Source: Chitiniphilus eburneus (GTDB lineage Bacteria > Pseudomonadota > Gammaproteobacteria > Burkholderiales > Chitinibacteraceae). Taken from it: 64,000 nt of DNA. Where the stretch lies: NCBI RefSeq assembly GCF_005048205.1, contig NZ_SUMF01000011.1:39952-103951 (forward strand). Reading direction: 5' to 3'. This document shows positions 42,001 through 51,739 of the stretch, in pieces; position 1 is the first letter of the stretch, and every line of letters starts with the position of its first letter. A program made the translations under genes and the position numbers. Under the pieces are notes generated by a model that searched no databases, was not told the DNA's origin, and was given only the letters and a program-made list of their open reading frames with translations.

Positions 42001-44292
42001 ATGGGTCCCTATCGTAAACACTGGTTCATCCTCATCGCCGTCGTGGCCGTGATGTTCGGCCTGCTCGGCTATTTTGGCCGTGAGGTCTATCGCCACGCGC
42101 CTCCCATTCCACAGCAGGTACAAGTGCAGAACGGCCCGGTTCTGTTCACCGCCGACGACATCCTCGACGGCCAGACGGCCTGGCAGTCGGTAGGCGGCAT
42201 GCAGCTCGGCTCCATCTGGGGACACGGCGCCTACCAGGCGCCCGACTGGACCGCGGACTGGCTGCATCGCGAACTCGGCGCCTGGCTGGATCTGGCGGCG
42301 CAACAGACCCACGGCCAGCCTTATGCCGCGCTCGATGCGCCGCGGCAGGCGGCATTGCGCGCCGCATTGCAGCAGGAATATCGCGGCAACCGCACCGACC
42401 CCGCCACCGGAACGCTGGTGGTATCGCCCCGGCGCGCCGCAGCCATGCAGCAGACCGCGGCCTACTACGACCAGTTGTTTTCCGATACACCGTCGTTCCA
42501 GCGCAGCCGCCAGAACTTTGCGATGAAGGAAAACACCCTGCCCAGCGCCGAGCGCCGGGTTGCGCTGACCCGCTTCTTCTTCTGGACCGCCTGGGCCGCC
42601 GCCACCGCGCGACCGGGCCAGGATGTCACCTATACCAACAACTGGCCGCATGAGCCCTTGATCGGCAACCAGCCCAGCGCGGAAAACGTGGTGTGGTCCA
42701 TCGTCAGCGTGGTGGTGCTCCTCGCCGGCATCGGCTTCCTGGTCTGGGGCTGGTCGTTCCTGCGGCGGCAGGATGAGGCGGAAGAAGCCGCGCCGGCCAG
42801 CGATCCGCTCGCTGCCGTGCCACTCACGCCATCGCAGCGCGCGCTCGGCAAATATCTGTTTCTGGTGGTGGCACTGTTCGTGTTCCAGGTCCTGCTGGGT
42901 GGCTTTACCGCGCACTACACGGTGGAAGGCCAGCAGTTCTATGGGATCGACGTATCGCAGTGGTTCCCCTACGCCCTCACCCGTACCTGGCACATCCAGA
43001 GCGCATTGTTCTGGATCGCCACCGGCTTTCTTGCCGCCGGGCTATTCCTGGTGCCGTTGATCAATGGCGGGCGCGACCCGAAATACCAGAAGCTGGGGGT
43101 CGATGTACTGTTCTGGGCCCTGGTGCTGGTGGTGGTCGGCTCGTTCATCGGCAACTACCTGGCCATCCGCCAGATCATGCCGGCCGAACTGAATTTCTGG
43201 TTGGGCCACCAGGGGTATGAATACGTCGACCTGGGCCGGCTGTGGCAGATCGCCAAATTCATCGGTCTGCTGCTGTGGCTGGGGCTGATGTTGCGCGGCA
43301 TCGTGCCGGCGCTGCGCCAGCCAGGTGGCGACAAGAACCTGCTGGCGCTGCTCACCGCGTCGGTGGTGGCAATCGGCCTGTTCTACGGCGCCGGCTTCTT
43401 CTACGGCGAGCGTACCAGTCTGTCGATCATGGAGTACTGGCGCTGGTGGATCGTCCACCTGTGGGTGGAAGGCTTCTTCGAAGTATTCGCCACCACGGCG
43501 CTCGCCTTCATCTTCGCCACCATGGGCCTGGTCTCGCGGCCGATGGCCACGGCGGCCAGCCTGGCTTCGGCATCGCTGTTCATGCTGGGCGGCATTCCCG
43601 GCACTTTCCACCACCTGTACTTCGCCGGCACCACCACGCCGGTGATGGCGGTCGGCGCCAGCTTCAGCGCGCTGGAAGTGGTGCCGCTGATCGTGCTCGG
43701 CCACGAAGCCTGGGAAAACTGGCGGCTCAATCATCGCGCCCCATGGATGGCGCAGCTGCGCTGGCCGCTGATGTGCTTCGTCGCCGTGGCGTTCTGGAAC
43801 ATGCTGGGGGCGGGGGTGTTCGGCTTCATGATCAATCCCCCGATCTCGCTCTACTACGTGCAGGGGCTGAACACGACGCCGGTCCACGCCCACGCGGCGC
43901 TGTTCGGGGTGTATGGCTTCCTGGCGCTGGGGTTCACGCTACTGGTGCTGCGCTATGTGCGCCCCAACTTCGCGCTCGACAATCGCTGGATGGCGACGGC
44001 GTTCTGGTCGCTCAACATCGGCCTGGTGCTGATGATCGCCACCAGCCTGTTGCCGATCGGCATCATCCAGTTCCTGGCCAGCGTACGCGAAGGACTGTGG
44101 TATGCACGCAGCGAAGTATTCATGCAGCAGCCATTGCTCCAGACGCTACGCTGGGTGCGTACGGGGGGTGATCTAGTGTTCATCGGCGGTGCCGTGCTGT
44201 TCGCGGCCCAGGTGGTACGAGGGCTCTGGAACACGCCATCCACGGTGATTCCGGAACGGGTACCCACCGCGATGGCGCGGCAAGGGGCCTGA
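42001..44292 (+). CDS. norB: Quinol-dependent nitric oxide reductase (qNor)
   Basis: The 763-residue inner-membrane enzyme reduces NO to N2O with electrons from quinol. An N-terminal membrane helix (9-27) and a periplasmic domain of about 200 residues (ILDGQTAWQSVGGMQLGSIW, GHGAY) replace the NorC subunit, which is the mark of qNor. The haem-copper-like core has about 12 further helices. Metal-ligand His are visible in RTWHIQSALFWIA, HLWVEGFFEVFATTA, GTFHHLYFAG and HAHAALFGVYGF, with the NOR-specific Glu near VEGFFE. It supports NO detoxification or the denitrification step. Regulation by the GGT-N7-ACC array is likely. Confidence 0.95.
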   Translation: MGPYRKHWFILIAVVAVMFGLLGYFGREVYRHAPPIPQQVQVQNGPVLFTADDILDGQTAWQSVGGMQLGSIWGHGAYQAPDWTADWLHRELGAWLDLAAQQTHGQPYAALDAPRQAALRAALQQEYRGNRTDPATGTLVVSPRRAAAMQQTAAYYDQLFSDTPSFQRSRQNFAMKENTLPSAERRVALTRFFFWTAWAAATARPGQDVTYTNNWPHEPLIGNQPSAENVVWSIVSVVVLLAGIGFLVWGWSFLRRQDEAEEAAPASDPLAAVPLTPSQRALGKYLFLVVALFVFQVLLGGFTAHYTVEGQQFYGIDVSQWFPYALTRTWHIQSALFWIATGFLAAGLFLVPLINGGRDPKYQKLGVDVLFWALVLVVVGSFIGNYLAIRQIMPAELNFWLGHQGYEYVDLGRLWQIAKFIGLLLWLGLMLRGIVPALRQPGGDKNLLALLTASVVAIGLFYGAGFFYGERTSLSIMEYWRWWIVHLWVEGFFEVFATTALAFIFATMGLVSRPMATAASLASASLFMLGGIPGTFHHLYFAGTTTPVMAVGASFSALEVVPLIVLGHEAWENWRLNHRAPWMAQLRWPLMCFVAVAFWNMLGAGVFGFMINPPISLYYVQGLNTTPVHAHAALFGVYGFLALGFTLLVLRYVRPNFALDNRWMATAFWSLNIGLVLMIATSLLPIGIIQFLASVREGLWYARSEVFMQQPLLQTLRWVRTGGDLVFIGGAVLFAAQVVRGLWNTPSTVIPERVPTAMARQGA

Positions 44293-44350
44293 TGCCGATC
44301 CGAGGGGCGCGCCGTCAGCGTGCCCCACGCGAAATACCAAGCAAGCTGAC

Positions 44351-44378
44351 CGCCAAGGCGCCCTGCGGCGCCTTGGCG
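44351..44378 (+). terminator. Strong hairpin after norB
   Basis: A perfect 12-bp stem CGCCAAGGCGCC/GGCGCCTTGGCG with a CTGC loop. No T tract follows, so termination may need Rho. The remaining gap to 44723 is A+T-rich and holds the promoter of the chemoreceptor gene. Confidence 0.6.
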
Positions 44379-44723
44379 ATTGGTACATGGTGCCGATCGG
44401 GGTGATACCGATCCGGACACCGATCGGATCGGCCAGGGTTCAATCGTGCGCCCGGCAATCAATAAATTTCCGCAAATAAAATCGAAAAAATCGATAAATT
44501 GATCATGTATTGATTGTGACAAAGCGGCTTTTCCGGGCCACCCCAATTGATAAGGCGCACCGTATGGTGCTCGATGGCCAATCATGCAAAGTGTTCATTT
44601 TTATTCAGACAAAACTGTATGTAATGGCGATACAAAAAGATACCAGCAGGGAAGGTGCGAAAATTCCAGCCGTAAGTTAGTCTCTTACAGCCATGCGATT
44701 TCGCGAATCGGCCAGGAGAGATG

Positions 44724-46328
44724 ATGCGCAATAACCAGCCCGTCACCCATCACGAGATCCATGTTCCCAAAGATATTTATCTCGTTTCCCAGACCGATCT
44801 GAAAGGCATCATCACCGATGCCAACGACGCATTCGTCAAGATTTCCGGCTTCGAACGCAGTGAGCTCATCGGAAAATCCCATAATCTGGTGCGCCATCCG
44901 GATATGCCGGAAGTCGTTTTCGATGAATTGTGGGCCACCCTCAAATCCGGATTGCCTTGGCGTGGCATCGTCAAGAACCGGGCCAAATCCGGCGATTGCT
45001 ACTGGGTCGACGCCCAGATCTGCCCCATCCAGCGCAATGGCGTTACCACCGGCTACATGAGCGTGCGCCGCAGCGCCTCGCGCGATGCCATCAGCGATGC
45101 CTCCCGGCTGTATGCGCAACTGGCCGGCTCGCGAAAAACCACGGCGGCCGTGCGTAAACACGGCGTTCAGGTACAAAGCGCCTTCTTCGGGTTGCAGATA
45201 CTGGCCTTTTTGGCTTTCCTCGCGGCAATGCCGCTCGGGTCTTCTGCATGGCGGTGGCTATGCCTGGTGATTTGTCTTGCGGGTTTGCTGGCAAGCATGG
45301 CGCTATTGCGTTACCGGATATTCGGACCACTGACCCGATTGCACCACCAGGTGGGCCAGTTGGCGGAAGGCAATCTTTCCGAGCGAATTGCCATCGTCAA
45401 GCCGGACGAAGCCGGATTTTTGCAGAATCAATTGACTGTTCTGCAAATGCGCTGGCTCGTCAGCATTGATCATAATCAAAGCGCCATCAAAAGCGCGCTG
45501 ACCAATATCGAGCAGGCGGCGCAACGTAGCGCCAGCATCAATGGCCAGATTCATGAGCAATACGGCCAGATATCCAGTACCGCGGCATCGACGGAACAAT
45601 TTTCCCAGACCATTGCAGAAGTGGCCGGCAATGCGGCGGCCACCTCCGCAGCAGCCTCCGCGTCGCTGACGCAGGTATCGGAAGGCCGTATTGCAATGAA
45701 ATACGGCGAGGATGCAATGCAGACGATTATCCAGACCGTGGGTGAATCCACCGTCCAGTTATCGAAACTGCACCAGGCAGTGGCGCAAATCGGAGATATC
45801 GCAATCACCATCAAGGAAATCTCCGATCAGACCAATCTATTGGCGCTCAATGCCGCCATCGAAGCGGCCCGCGCGGGCGAACAAGGGCGCGGTTTCGCCG
45901 TGGTGGCGGATGAAGTGAGAAAACTGGCGGAGCGCACCGGCAGCAGCACCCAGGAGATCGGCGTCAAGATCAACGCGATCCAGAAAATGGCCCTGCAAGT
46001 GGTGGACACGGTCGAAGCCGCGGGTGCCGCCGTTCAGGAAGGAGCCGGGCGCATCGTCGAAAGCGGCAGGCAGTTCGAAAGCGTCTCGCAATCGAGCAGC
46101 CACACCGTCGAACTTTCGGAACACATCGCCACTGCGGCGCAGCAGCAGAACCAGGCCAGCCAGGACATCGCACGAAACATGGAAAACATGGCCGGTCTGT
46201 CCCTGCGCAACCGGGATGATGTCGCCGGCCTGGCCGTCGAGCTGGACGCCCTGCGAGGTGGGTTGGCATTGATCCGGGATGGGCTGAATCAATTCCAGGT
46301 GATCGAATCGAGAGCGCTTGCCGGCTAA
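44724..46328 (+). CDS. PAS-type chemoreceptor (Aer-like)
   Basis: The 534-residue protein resembles Aer, which senses redox/oxygen through a PAS domain. The PAS part spans about 15-125 ([20 protein letters not shown], then [16 protein letters not shown]). Two closely spaced membrane segments follow (about 152-195), then HAMP-like helices and the signalling domain with [20 protein letters not shown] and [20 protein letters not shown]. No CheR/CheB pentapeptide is seen. AGGAG lies five bases before the second ATG (44724), preferred over the first at 44721. A gene next to norB may sense respiratory state. Confidence 0.9.
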   Translation: MRNNQPVTHHEIHVPKDIYLVSQTDLKGIITDANDAFVKISGFERSELIGKSHNLVRHPDMPEVVFDELWATLKSGLPWRGIVKNRAKSGDCYWVDAQICPIQRNGVTTGYMSVRRSASRDAISDASRLYAQLAGSRKTTAAVRKHGVQVQSAFFGLQILAFLAFLAAMPLGSSAWRWLCLVICLAGLLASMALLRYRIFGPLTRLHHQVGQLAEGNLSERIAIVKPDEAGFLQNQLTVLQMRWLVSIDHNQSAIKSALTNIEQAAQRSASINGQIHEQYGQISSTAASTEQFSQTIAEVAGNAAATSAAASASLTQVSEGRIAMKYGEDAMQTIIQTVGESTVQLSKLHQAVAQIGDIAITIKEISDQTNLLALNAAIEAARAGEQGRGFAVVADEVRKLAERTGSSTQEIGVKINAIQKMALQVVDTVEAAGAAVQEGAGRIVESGRQFESVSQSSSHTVELSEHIATAAQQQNQASQDIARNMENMAGLSLRNRDDVAGLAVELDALRGGLALIRDGLNQFQVIESRALAG

Positions 46329-46329
46329 T

Positions 46330-46620
46330 CCTGGCTTAGCGGGGCGAATGCCGCGGCGGCAAGGCCTGCCACCGCGTCTGCGCCCCTTCGGGGATGCAAA
46401 CCCACTCCCGCTCGGTCGCAGCGCACCTGAAGGCGCTGGTCTCAGCATCCCACCGGTGCGCCCGCGCCGTATCCCGCACATCATCCAGAATGCACACGTC
46501 GGCGCCTGGCGCGAGTCACGCGCCTGGCCCGCAGGCCACTGGCTGAGGCGCCCGTTCATTGGGTTCGTCGTCGGCTTCGATCAGCACACGGCCATAGGGT
46601 ACCAACACAGGCCATGACAA
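46330..46620 (-). pseudogene. Possible decayed gene
   Basis: On the minus strand, PYGRVLIEADDEPNERAP and, after a stop and frame change, DVCILDDVRDTARAHRWDAE and EREWVCIPEGAQTRWQAL read like coding sequence, ending just after the chemoreceptor gene. There is no start or ribosome site and no recognised family. I regard it as a probable relic. Confidence 0.3.
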
Positions 46621-46679
46621 TGGCGAAGCCAAGGCCTGTCTTGGTGTCCGCGTTGACCGACAGTTAGGCCGTACTGCGC

Positions 46680-47333
46680 CTAGAACTGCTTAAGCAAATA
46701 GTCGTAGGTTGATTCAAGTGCAACAACGTACGGTATCCTGCTGTCAGGAACCTTAAGAGGGGAAACGCTCCGAACAAAGACGCGTTTGCCATTGATTTCG
46801 ACATCAAGCCAAGTGACAAGAGACGCGCCATTGTTGGGATTTTCTTGGACACTGGAGATGCCACGCTTCCACTCATTGTCTCCTGCTGTACTCGTAAAGA
46901 GCACTGGATCGATGACTGCTGCGGAACCACCAAGATCGTTGTTGGCTACAGACGAGGCGATAACTGCGCCGAGGACTCCAAACACTGATCCGATTGTTCC
47001 AGCGCGAAGTGATCCTTGCATGTTTTGGTACACCACAAAGTGGTGCACCTTTACGCTAGTAGGGGTGCTTTCCCCGAAGCGCTCATAAATACGATGTTGG
47101 AGCAAACGCATGGCGCTGGGATCCGTCGCGATGTTACCCAGCCGGTAGATTCCGTATCGCTCGCTGGTGATGATGTAGCTAAAAACCTCCTGCGTGTTTT
47201 CGTCGGCTGGATGAACGTCTTGGAAAGCTACAATTTGAGACTTGTCAAGATCATTAACGGAAAATTTTACCGGCGGTGCACTTGCACAAGCAGTCAAGAA
47301 AATAGGAATGGCAAGAGTGATTAGTCGTTTCAT
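46680..47333 (-). CDS. Putative lipoprotein
   Basis: The 217-residue protein has a lipobox (IFLTAC, acylated Cys about 16). The mature part contains a Gly/Ala-rich hydrophobic stretch (GTIGSVFGVLGAVIASSVAN) that may insert in a membrane. Its base composition is lower in G+C than the core genes. No family is recognised. It borders the IS remnant region, which with its composition suggests acquisition. Confidence 0.6.
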   Translation of the reverse strand: MKRLITLAIPIFLTACASAPPVKFSVNDLDKSQIVAFQDVHPADENTQEVFSYIITSERYGIYRLGNIATDPSAMRLLQHRIYERFGESTPTSVKVHHFVVYQNMQGSLRAGTIGSVFGVLGAVIASSVANNDLGGSAAVIDPVLFTSTAGDNEWKRGISSVQENPNNGASLVTWLDVEINGKRVFVRSVSPLKVPDSRIPYVVALESTYDYLLKQF

Positions 47334-47545
47334 TGTGGTAGGTGCTCTATTTGAGCTCTTGGTGGAAGATGTGGCTGCATTGCGTCATACAGGCATAACG
47401 TTGGAAATCAGCCGCACCGATACGGTGCCGGCTGCATTGACTTGTTAGCCATTTTTCGACACTTGTGTGCCGAGAGTGGCTATCTGCTTTTTGCATTCAT
47501 CAATTACCTCTTTGCTGATCTCTCTAACCTCTCTGGCTAGGGTAT

Positions 47546-47855
47546 TGACCTTCCCCCACCCAGTGAACCACTAGTTAGTTAGCGATTTGCTCATGTTGGG
47601 GTTGATGGGTTTCCCGATACTGCATCGGGGTCTGGTACTGCAGGACACTATGCGGCCGGACATGATTGTAGTCCTGCCGCCAGGATTCGATCATGGCCCG
47701 GGCGTGGATCAGGTTGTGAAACACCGACTGATTCAGACACTCCTCGCGTAGCCGGCCGTTGAAGCTTTCGATAAAAGCATTTTCCACCGGTTTGCCGGGC
47801 CGGATGAATTGCAGCTTCACCCCCGTGGCGATGCGCCCATTCATCCAGTGCCCGA
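47546..47855 (-). mobile_element. IS3-family transposase 3' remnant
   Basis: The minus-strand frame (from about 47850 to 47575) encodes the end of an IS3/IS407-type OrfB: KLQFIRPGKPVENAFIESFN and GRLREECLNQ, with the last DDE Glu in FIESFNGRLRE and DYNHVRPHSVLQYQTP. The first two Asp, OrfA and the left end are gone. The outer end TGACCTTCCCCCACCC (47546-47561) looks like the IS terminal repeat. A short unrelated N-terminal extension upstream is not part of the transposase. Confidence 0.8.
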
Positions 47856-47859
47856 CCGG

Positions 47860-48202
47860 TGACATTACGTATGGGGATTTGATCGGAGAGTATTGGCGGG
47901 ACGTGATCACTGACGGACATGGCAGCTACTGGAACGCCAGCAAGCCGAGCCACCATCCCGCTTGGCATGGGGCGCTGGATGTGGGGATGATCGCGCATGA
48001 TGACTGGGAGCGACGGCAGCACCTGTTGCTCAAGGTGCTGAGCTATCTGGCGAAGCCCGATCCCTGGCTTCAGCAAGGGGTGCCAGAGGGCCCCAAGCGC
48101 TTCAGGACGTTTGGGCGAGGGGATATGGTGAGGCTAGGAAAGGTCAAGCGAGGCAGGCCGAGGGTGAAGCGCAAGCCTGCGGGCCAAGCAACTCATGGGT
48201 AA
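47860..48202 (+). CDS. Orphan gene 3' end truncated by the IS remnant
   Basis: The plus-strand frame reads YGDLIGEYWRDVITDGHGSY, WNASKPSHHPAWHGALDVGM and AHDDWERRQHLLLKVLSYLA, ending in a basic tail (RGRPRVKRKPAGQATHG). It has no start of its own: the frame runs back into the IS sequence. The family is not recognised. It is probably the surviving 3' part of a gene interrupted by the IS element, and is likely not functional. Confidence 0.45.
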
Positions 48203-48268
48203 AAACATGGGTAGCAAACCATGAGCAACAAAAAAGCCCTGAATAATCAGGGCTTTGCTGTTGGTTCC

Positions 48269-48364
48269 TGGCGGAGACGGAGGGATTCGAACCCTCGATA
48301 CAGGTTTAAGCCCGTATGCCTCCTTAGCAGGGAGGTGATTTCAGCCACTCATCCACGTCTCCGC
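48269..48364 (-). tRNA. tRNA-Ser(GCU)
   Basis: The 96-nt class II tRNA has an encoded CCA end. The anticodon stem-loop CCTCCCTGCTAAGGAGG shows GCT. A long variable arm (CATACGGGCTTAAACCTGTAT) and the T-arm GGTTCGAATCC are present. It borders the IS/orphan region. Confidence 0.97.
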
Positions 48365-48420
48365 GAGGAAGCGGGATATTACCCTGCGGGCCAGGGAGCG
48401 TCAACGAAAAAGCCTGCCAA

Positions 48421-48460
48421 ACAAAACGCCCGCGCCCCAAGCGGGGAAACGGGCGTCTGC
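48421..48460 (-). terminator. Terminator of the dedA-alr-lysC unit
   Basis: On the minus strand, GACGCCCG-TTT-CCCC-GCTT-GGGG-CGC-GGGCGTTTTG forms a two-part stem followed by a T-rich run, 67 bases after the lysC stop. Confidence 0.65.
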
Positions 48461-48527
48461 CGGGTCGGCAAAACCGGAATGCCGGGCCGCCGGGCAGTAC
48501 CCGGCGAAGCCCGTTCCAGCCTGGCGA

Positions 48528-49751
48528 TTACTCGCGATCCAGACCGAATGCCTTGTGCAACACGCGCACGGCGAGTTCCAGATACTTTTCGTCCACGATC
48601 ACCGAAATCTTGATTTCGGAGGTGGAGATCATCTGGATGTTGATGCCTTCCTCGGCCAGCGTGCGGAACATGGTGGAGGCCACGCCCACATGGCTGCGCA
48701 TGCCGACGCCGACGATGGATACCTTGCAGATCTTGTCGTCGCCGGAGATGTTCAGCGCGCCGACGTGGGCCTGCACGCCTTCGAGCACCTTCACGGTACG
48801 GGTGAGGTCGTTCTTCGGCACGGTGAAGCTGAAGTCGGTGGTGCCGTCCTGGCCGACGTTCTGGATGATCATGTCCACGTCGATGTTGGCGTCGGCCACC
48901 GGGCCCAGAATCTGGTAGGCGATGCCGGGCTTGTCCGGAACGCCGATCACATTGATGCGCGCTTCGTCACGGTTGAACGCGATGCCGGAAACGACGGGCT
49001 TTTCCATGTTGGAATCTTCCTCGAAGGTAATCAGCGTGCCCTCGCCTTCTTCCTGGAAGGACGACAGCACGCGCAATTTCACGTTGTATTTGCCGGCAAA
49101 CTCCACCGAGCGAATCTGGAGCACCTTGGAGCCCAGGCTGGCCATCTCGAGCATTTCCTCGAAGGTGATGGTCTTGAGCTTGCGGGCCTCGGGCACGACG
49201 CGCGGGTCGGTGGTATAGACACCATCGACATCGGTATAGATCTGGCATTCGTCGGCCTTGAGCGCGGCGGCCAGCGCCACGCCCGAGGTATCCGAGCCGC
49301 CACGCCCCAGGGTGGTGATGTTGCCTTCGGCATCGACGCCCTGGAAGCCGGCAACGATCACCACCCGGCCGACGGCCAGGTCGGCGCGCATGTTGTCGTC
49401 GTCGATCGACTGGATGCGGGCCTTGGTGAAGGTGGAATCGGTGAGGACCTTGACCTGGGCGCCGGTGTAGGAGCGGGCATCGACGCCCAGTTCCTTCAGC
49501 GCCATGGACAGCAGGCCGATGGTGACCTGTTCACCGGTGGAGATGACCACGTCCAGCTCGCGCGGGTCGGGGTTAGCCTGGATTTCCTTGGCGAGCGCGA
49601 TCAGGCGGTTGGTTTCGCCGCTCATGGCGGAGACCACCACGACCAGATCGTGCCCTTGCGCCTTGAACTTGGCCACGCGACGGGCCACGTTCTTGATGCG
49701 CTCCGGCGAACCGACCGAGGTGCCGCCGTATTTCTGGACAATCAATGCCAT
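48528..49751 (-). CDS. lysC: Aspartate kinase
   Basis: The 407-residue cytoplasmic enzyme phosphorylates aspartate, the first step to Lys, Thr, Met and diaminopimelate. The amino-acid kinase domain starts with [10 protein letters not shown] (5-14) and has [16 protein letters not shown]. Two ACT domains form the C-terminus ([20 protein letters not shown], then [20 protein letters not shown]), which bind the feedback inhibitor. An internal start for a separate beta subunit is possible, as in some lysC genes, but none is marked. It follows alr by 106 bases; both serve the cell wall (meso-DAP, D-Ala). Confidence 0.95.
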   Translation of the reverse strand: MALIVQKYGGTSVGSPERIKNVARRVAKFKAQGHDLVVVVSAMSGETNRLIALAKEIQANPDPRELDVVISTGEQVTIGLLSMALKELGVDARSYTGAQVKVLTDSTFTKARIQSIDDDNMRADLAVGRVVIVAGFQGVDAEGNITTLGRGGSDTSGVALAAALKADECQIYTDVDGVYTTDPRVVPEARKLKTITFEEMLEMASLGSKVLQIRSVEFAGKYNVKLRVLSSFQEEGEGTLITFEEDSNMEKPVVSGIAFNRDEARINVIGVPDKPGIAYQILGPVADANIDVDMIIQNVGQDGTTDFSFTVPKNDLTRTVKVLEGVQAHVGALNISGDDKICKVSIVGVGMRSHVGVASTMFRTLAEEGINIQMISTSEIKISVIVDEKYLELAVRVLHKAFGLDRE

Positions 49752-49857
49752 GTTGCAACCTGTGGGTTGAGAGTGCGAATGCTGAATACGCCGCCCGCTT
49801 GCCGCGAGATTCGGCGAAACGGGCATTGTAAAGAAAGCGGCAGGGGTTTTCGAGCGG

Positions 49858-50928
49858 TTAGACCGTGAGGACAGGCACTCTGGGGGCGATTGCGCACATT
49901 AATTCGTAACCGATCGTACCGGCCGCCGCTGCGACCTCGTCGATGGGCAGCTTTGCGCCCCATAGTTCCACGGAGCAGCCAATGCCGGCCCCGGCCAGCG
50001 CAGTGAGGTCCACGGCCAGCATGTCCATGGATACGCGCCCCAGCAAGCGGGTGCGAACCCCATCCACCAGCACCGGCGTACCGGTGGGGGCGTGGCGCGG
50101 ATAACCGTCGGCATAGCCGCAGGCCACGATGCCGATCGTCATCGGCCCATCGGCGACGAAGGTAGCGCCATATCCGACCGCATCGCCAGCCTGAACCCGC
50201 TGGGTGCCGATGATCTTCGAGCGTAGCGTCATTGCCGCCTGCAGGCCGAGATCGGCCGCGCTGCGTGCCGCAAACGGCGATGAGCCATACAGCACGATGC
50301 CGGGCCGCAGCCAATCGCGCCGGGTTTGCGGATAGGCGATCGAAGCCGCCGAGTTGGCCACCGAATGCCGCAGGTCCAGGCCCTCGGTTGCGGCATCGAA
50401 GCACGCCAGTTGCGCCGCGATGCCGCGCGCCGGGTCGTCGGCGGTGGCAAAGTGCGTCATCAGGGTGATGCCCGCGACATTGGCGCATGCCCCCAGGCGC
50501 GCCGCCACCTGCTTGGCATCGCCAGCGGGAAAGCCCAGTCGGTTCATGCCGCTGTTCAACTTGAGGAACACGTGCACCGGGCGATCCAGTGGCGTGGTTT
50601 CCAGCCAGGCGATCACCTGCGGCTCGTGAACCGCGAGCCATAGATCATGGCGCGCCGCCAACATCAGCTCGTCGTGGGAGAACACGCCTTCGAGTAGCAG
50701 GATGGGCTGCGTGACCCCCGCTTCGCGCAGGGCGATGGCGCCTTCGATCTCCAGGATCGCGAAACCATCGGCGTCGTGCAGCGCCTGCGCCACGCGCAAC
50801 AGACCATGACCATAGGCATTGGCCTTGACCACGGCGAACGCGCGGCTGGTAGGCGCCAGCGATTTGATATTCAAATAATTACTGCGGATCGCGCCGACAT
50901 GGATCAGCGCTTCGATGGGACGACTCAC
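49858..50928 (-). CDS. alr: Alanine racemase
   Basis: The 356-residue PLP enzyme interconverts L- and D-alanine for peptidoglycan. The PLP lysine is K35 in [10 protein letters not shown] and the catalytic Tyr lies in [16 protein letters not shown] and the final PRVPVLTV fit the family. It starts with GTG, overlapping the dedA stop by four bases (GTGA), so the two are coupled. It could be the biosynthetic (alr) or catabolic (dadX) form; the lysC neighbour favours the former. Confidence 0.93.
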   Translation of the reverse strand: MSRPIEALIHVGAIRSNYLNIKSLAPTSRAFAVVKANAYGHGLLRVAQALHDADGFAILEIEGAIALREAGVTQPILLLEGVFSHDELMLAARHDLWLAVHEPQVIAWLETTPLDRPVHVFLKLNSGMNRLGFPAGDAKQVAARLGACANVAGITLMTHFATADDPARGIAAQLACFDAATEGLDLRHSVANSAASIAYPQTRRDWLRPGIVLYGSSPFAARSAADLGLQAAMTLRSKIIGTQRVQAGDAVGYGATFVADGPMTIGIVACGYADGYPRHAPTGTPVLVDGVRTRLLGRVSMDMLAVDLTALAGAGIGCSVELWGAKLPIDEVAAAAGTIGYELMCAIAPRVPVLTV

Positions 50929-51551
50929 GACAAGGCCTCGCGGGCACGACGTTCACGGCGGCGGCGCCAGTACCAGACAGCCACCCCCATCAGGATCAGG
51001 GCGGAGAACACCAGGATGCCGGTCTGGCCACGCTTGAGCCATTTCAGCAGCCATTCGTGATTGTCGGCCCCGAAATGCCCCAGGTAGACCCATACCGGCA
51101 CGCTGACCAGCGCGGCCAGGCCATCGAGCAGCAGGAAGCGCCAGTACGGCACGCACTGGCTCATGCCGGCGGTCAGGAAGATGGGGGAACGCAGGCCCGG
51201 CAGGAAGCGGGCAATGAAGAGTACGCGGTTACCGTAGCGCGCGAACTTGTCCTGCACCGCTTCGTAGCGGTCGGGGGTGAGGACATGCGCGACCCAGCGC
51301 CATTTCAGCGCACGGGTGCCGTAGTGCCGCCCCAGCCAGAACATGGTGGAATCGCCGATCAGCACCCCAGCCATGCCCACCGCGAACATGGTGTGGACGT
51401 TGGCGTAGCCCAGCCCGGAAATGATGCCGCCCGCAACCAGCGTGACGTCTTCGGGTATGGGGACGCCAAAGCCGCAGAACAGCAGGACGGTGAAGACCGC
51501 GACGTAACCGTAGTCGGTGAAAAAAGTGACGAGGTATTGCAGGATATCCAT
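50925..51551 (-). CDS. DedA-family membrane protein
   Basis: The 208-residue inner-membrane protein matches the DedA/SNARE-associated family, linked to lipid (undecaprenyl-phosphate/phospholipid) translocation. It contains the conserved GFGVPIPEDVTLVAGG segment and FIARFLPGLRSPIFLTAG. Four or five hydrophobic segments are visible and the C-terminus is very basic (YWRRRRERRAR). The ATG at 51551 was chosen over upstream frame. It overlaps alr by four bases; coupling to D-alanine synthesis fits a cell-wall role. Confidence 0.9.
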   Translation of the reverse strand: MDILQYLVTFFTDYGYVAVFTVLLFCGFGVPIPEDVTLVAGGIISGLGYANVHTMFAVGMAGVLIGDSTMFWLGRHYGTRALKWRWVAHVLTPDRYEAVQDKFARYGNRVLFIARFLPGLRSPIFLTAGMSQCVPYWRFLLLDGLAALVSVPVWVYLGHFGADNHEWLLKWLKRGQTGILVFSALILMGVAVWYWRRRRERRAREALS

Positions 51552-51739
51552 CAGGAACAACGCCTGGCGCGGATGGGCTGCGCGATGCGGGATCATAGCA
51601 CGGCACGTTCCGCGAACACCCGGAACTTACATCCAGTCTGGTGCATGGACTGCCATATGGATCAGCCGGTTCCCGCCATCCAAAAACAGTGATGGATTCG
51701 TGTTATAACCCAGCGGACTAAAACTTAAGACAGGCGAGC

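Noticed and set aside
48555..49868. 437-codon open frame opposite lysC
   Set aside because: Antisense to a fully recognisable aspartate kinase; composition follows the third-codon bias of lysC and no family is seen.
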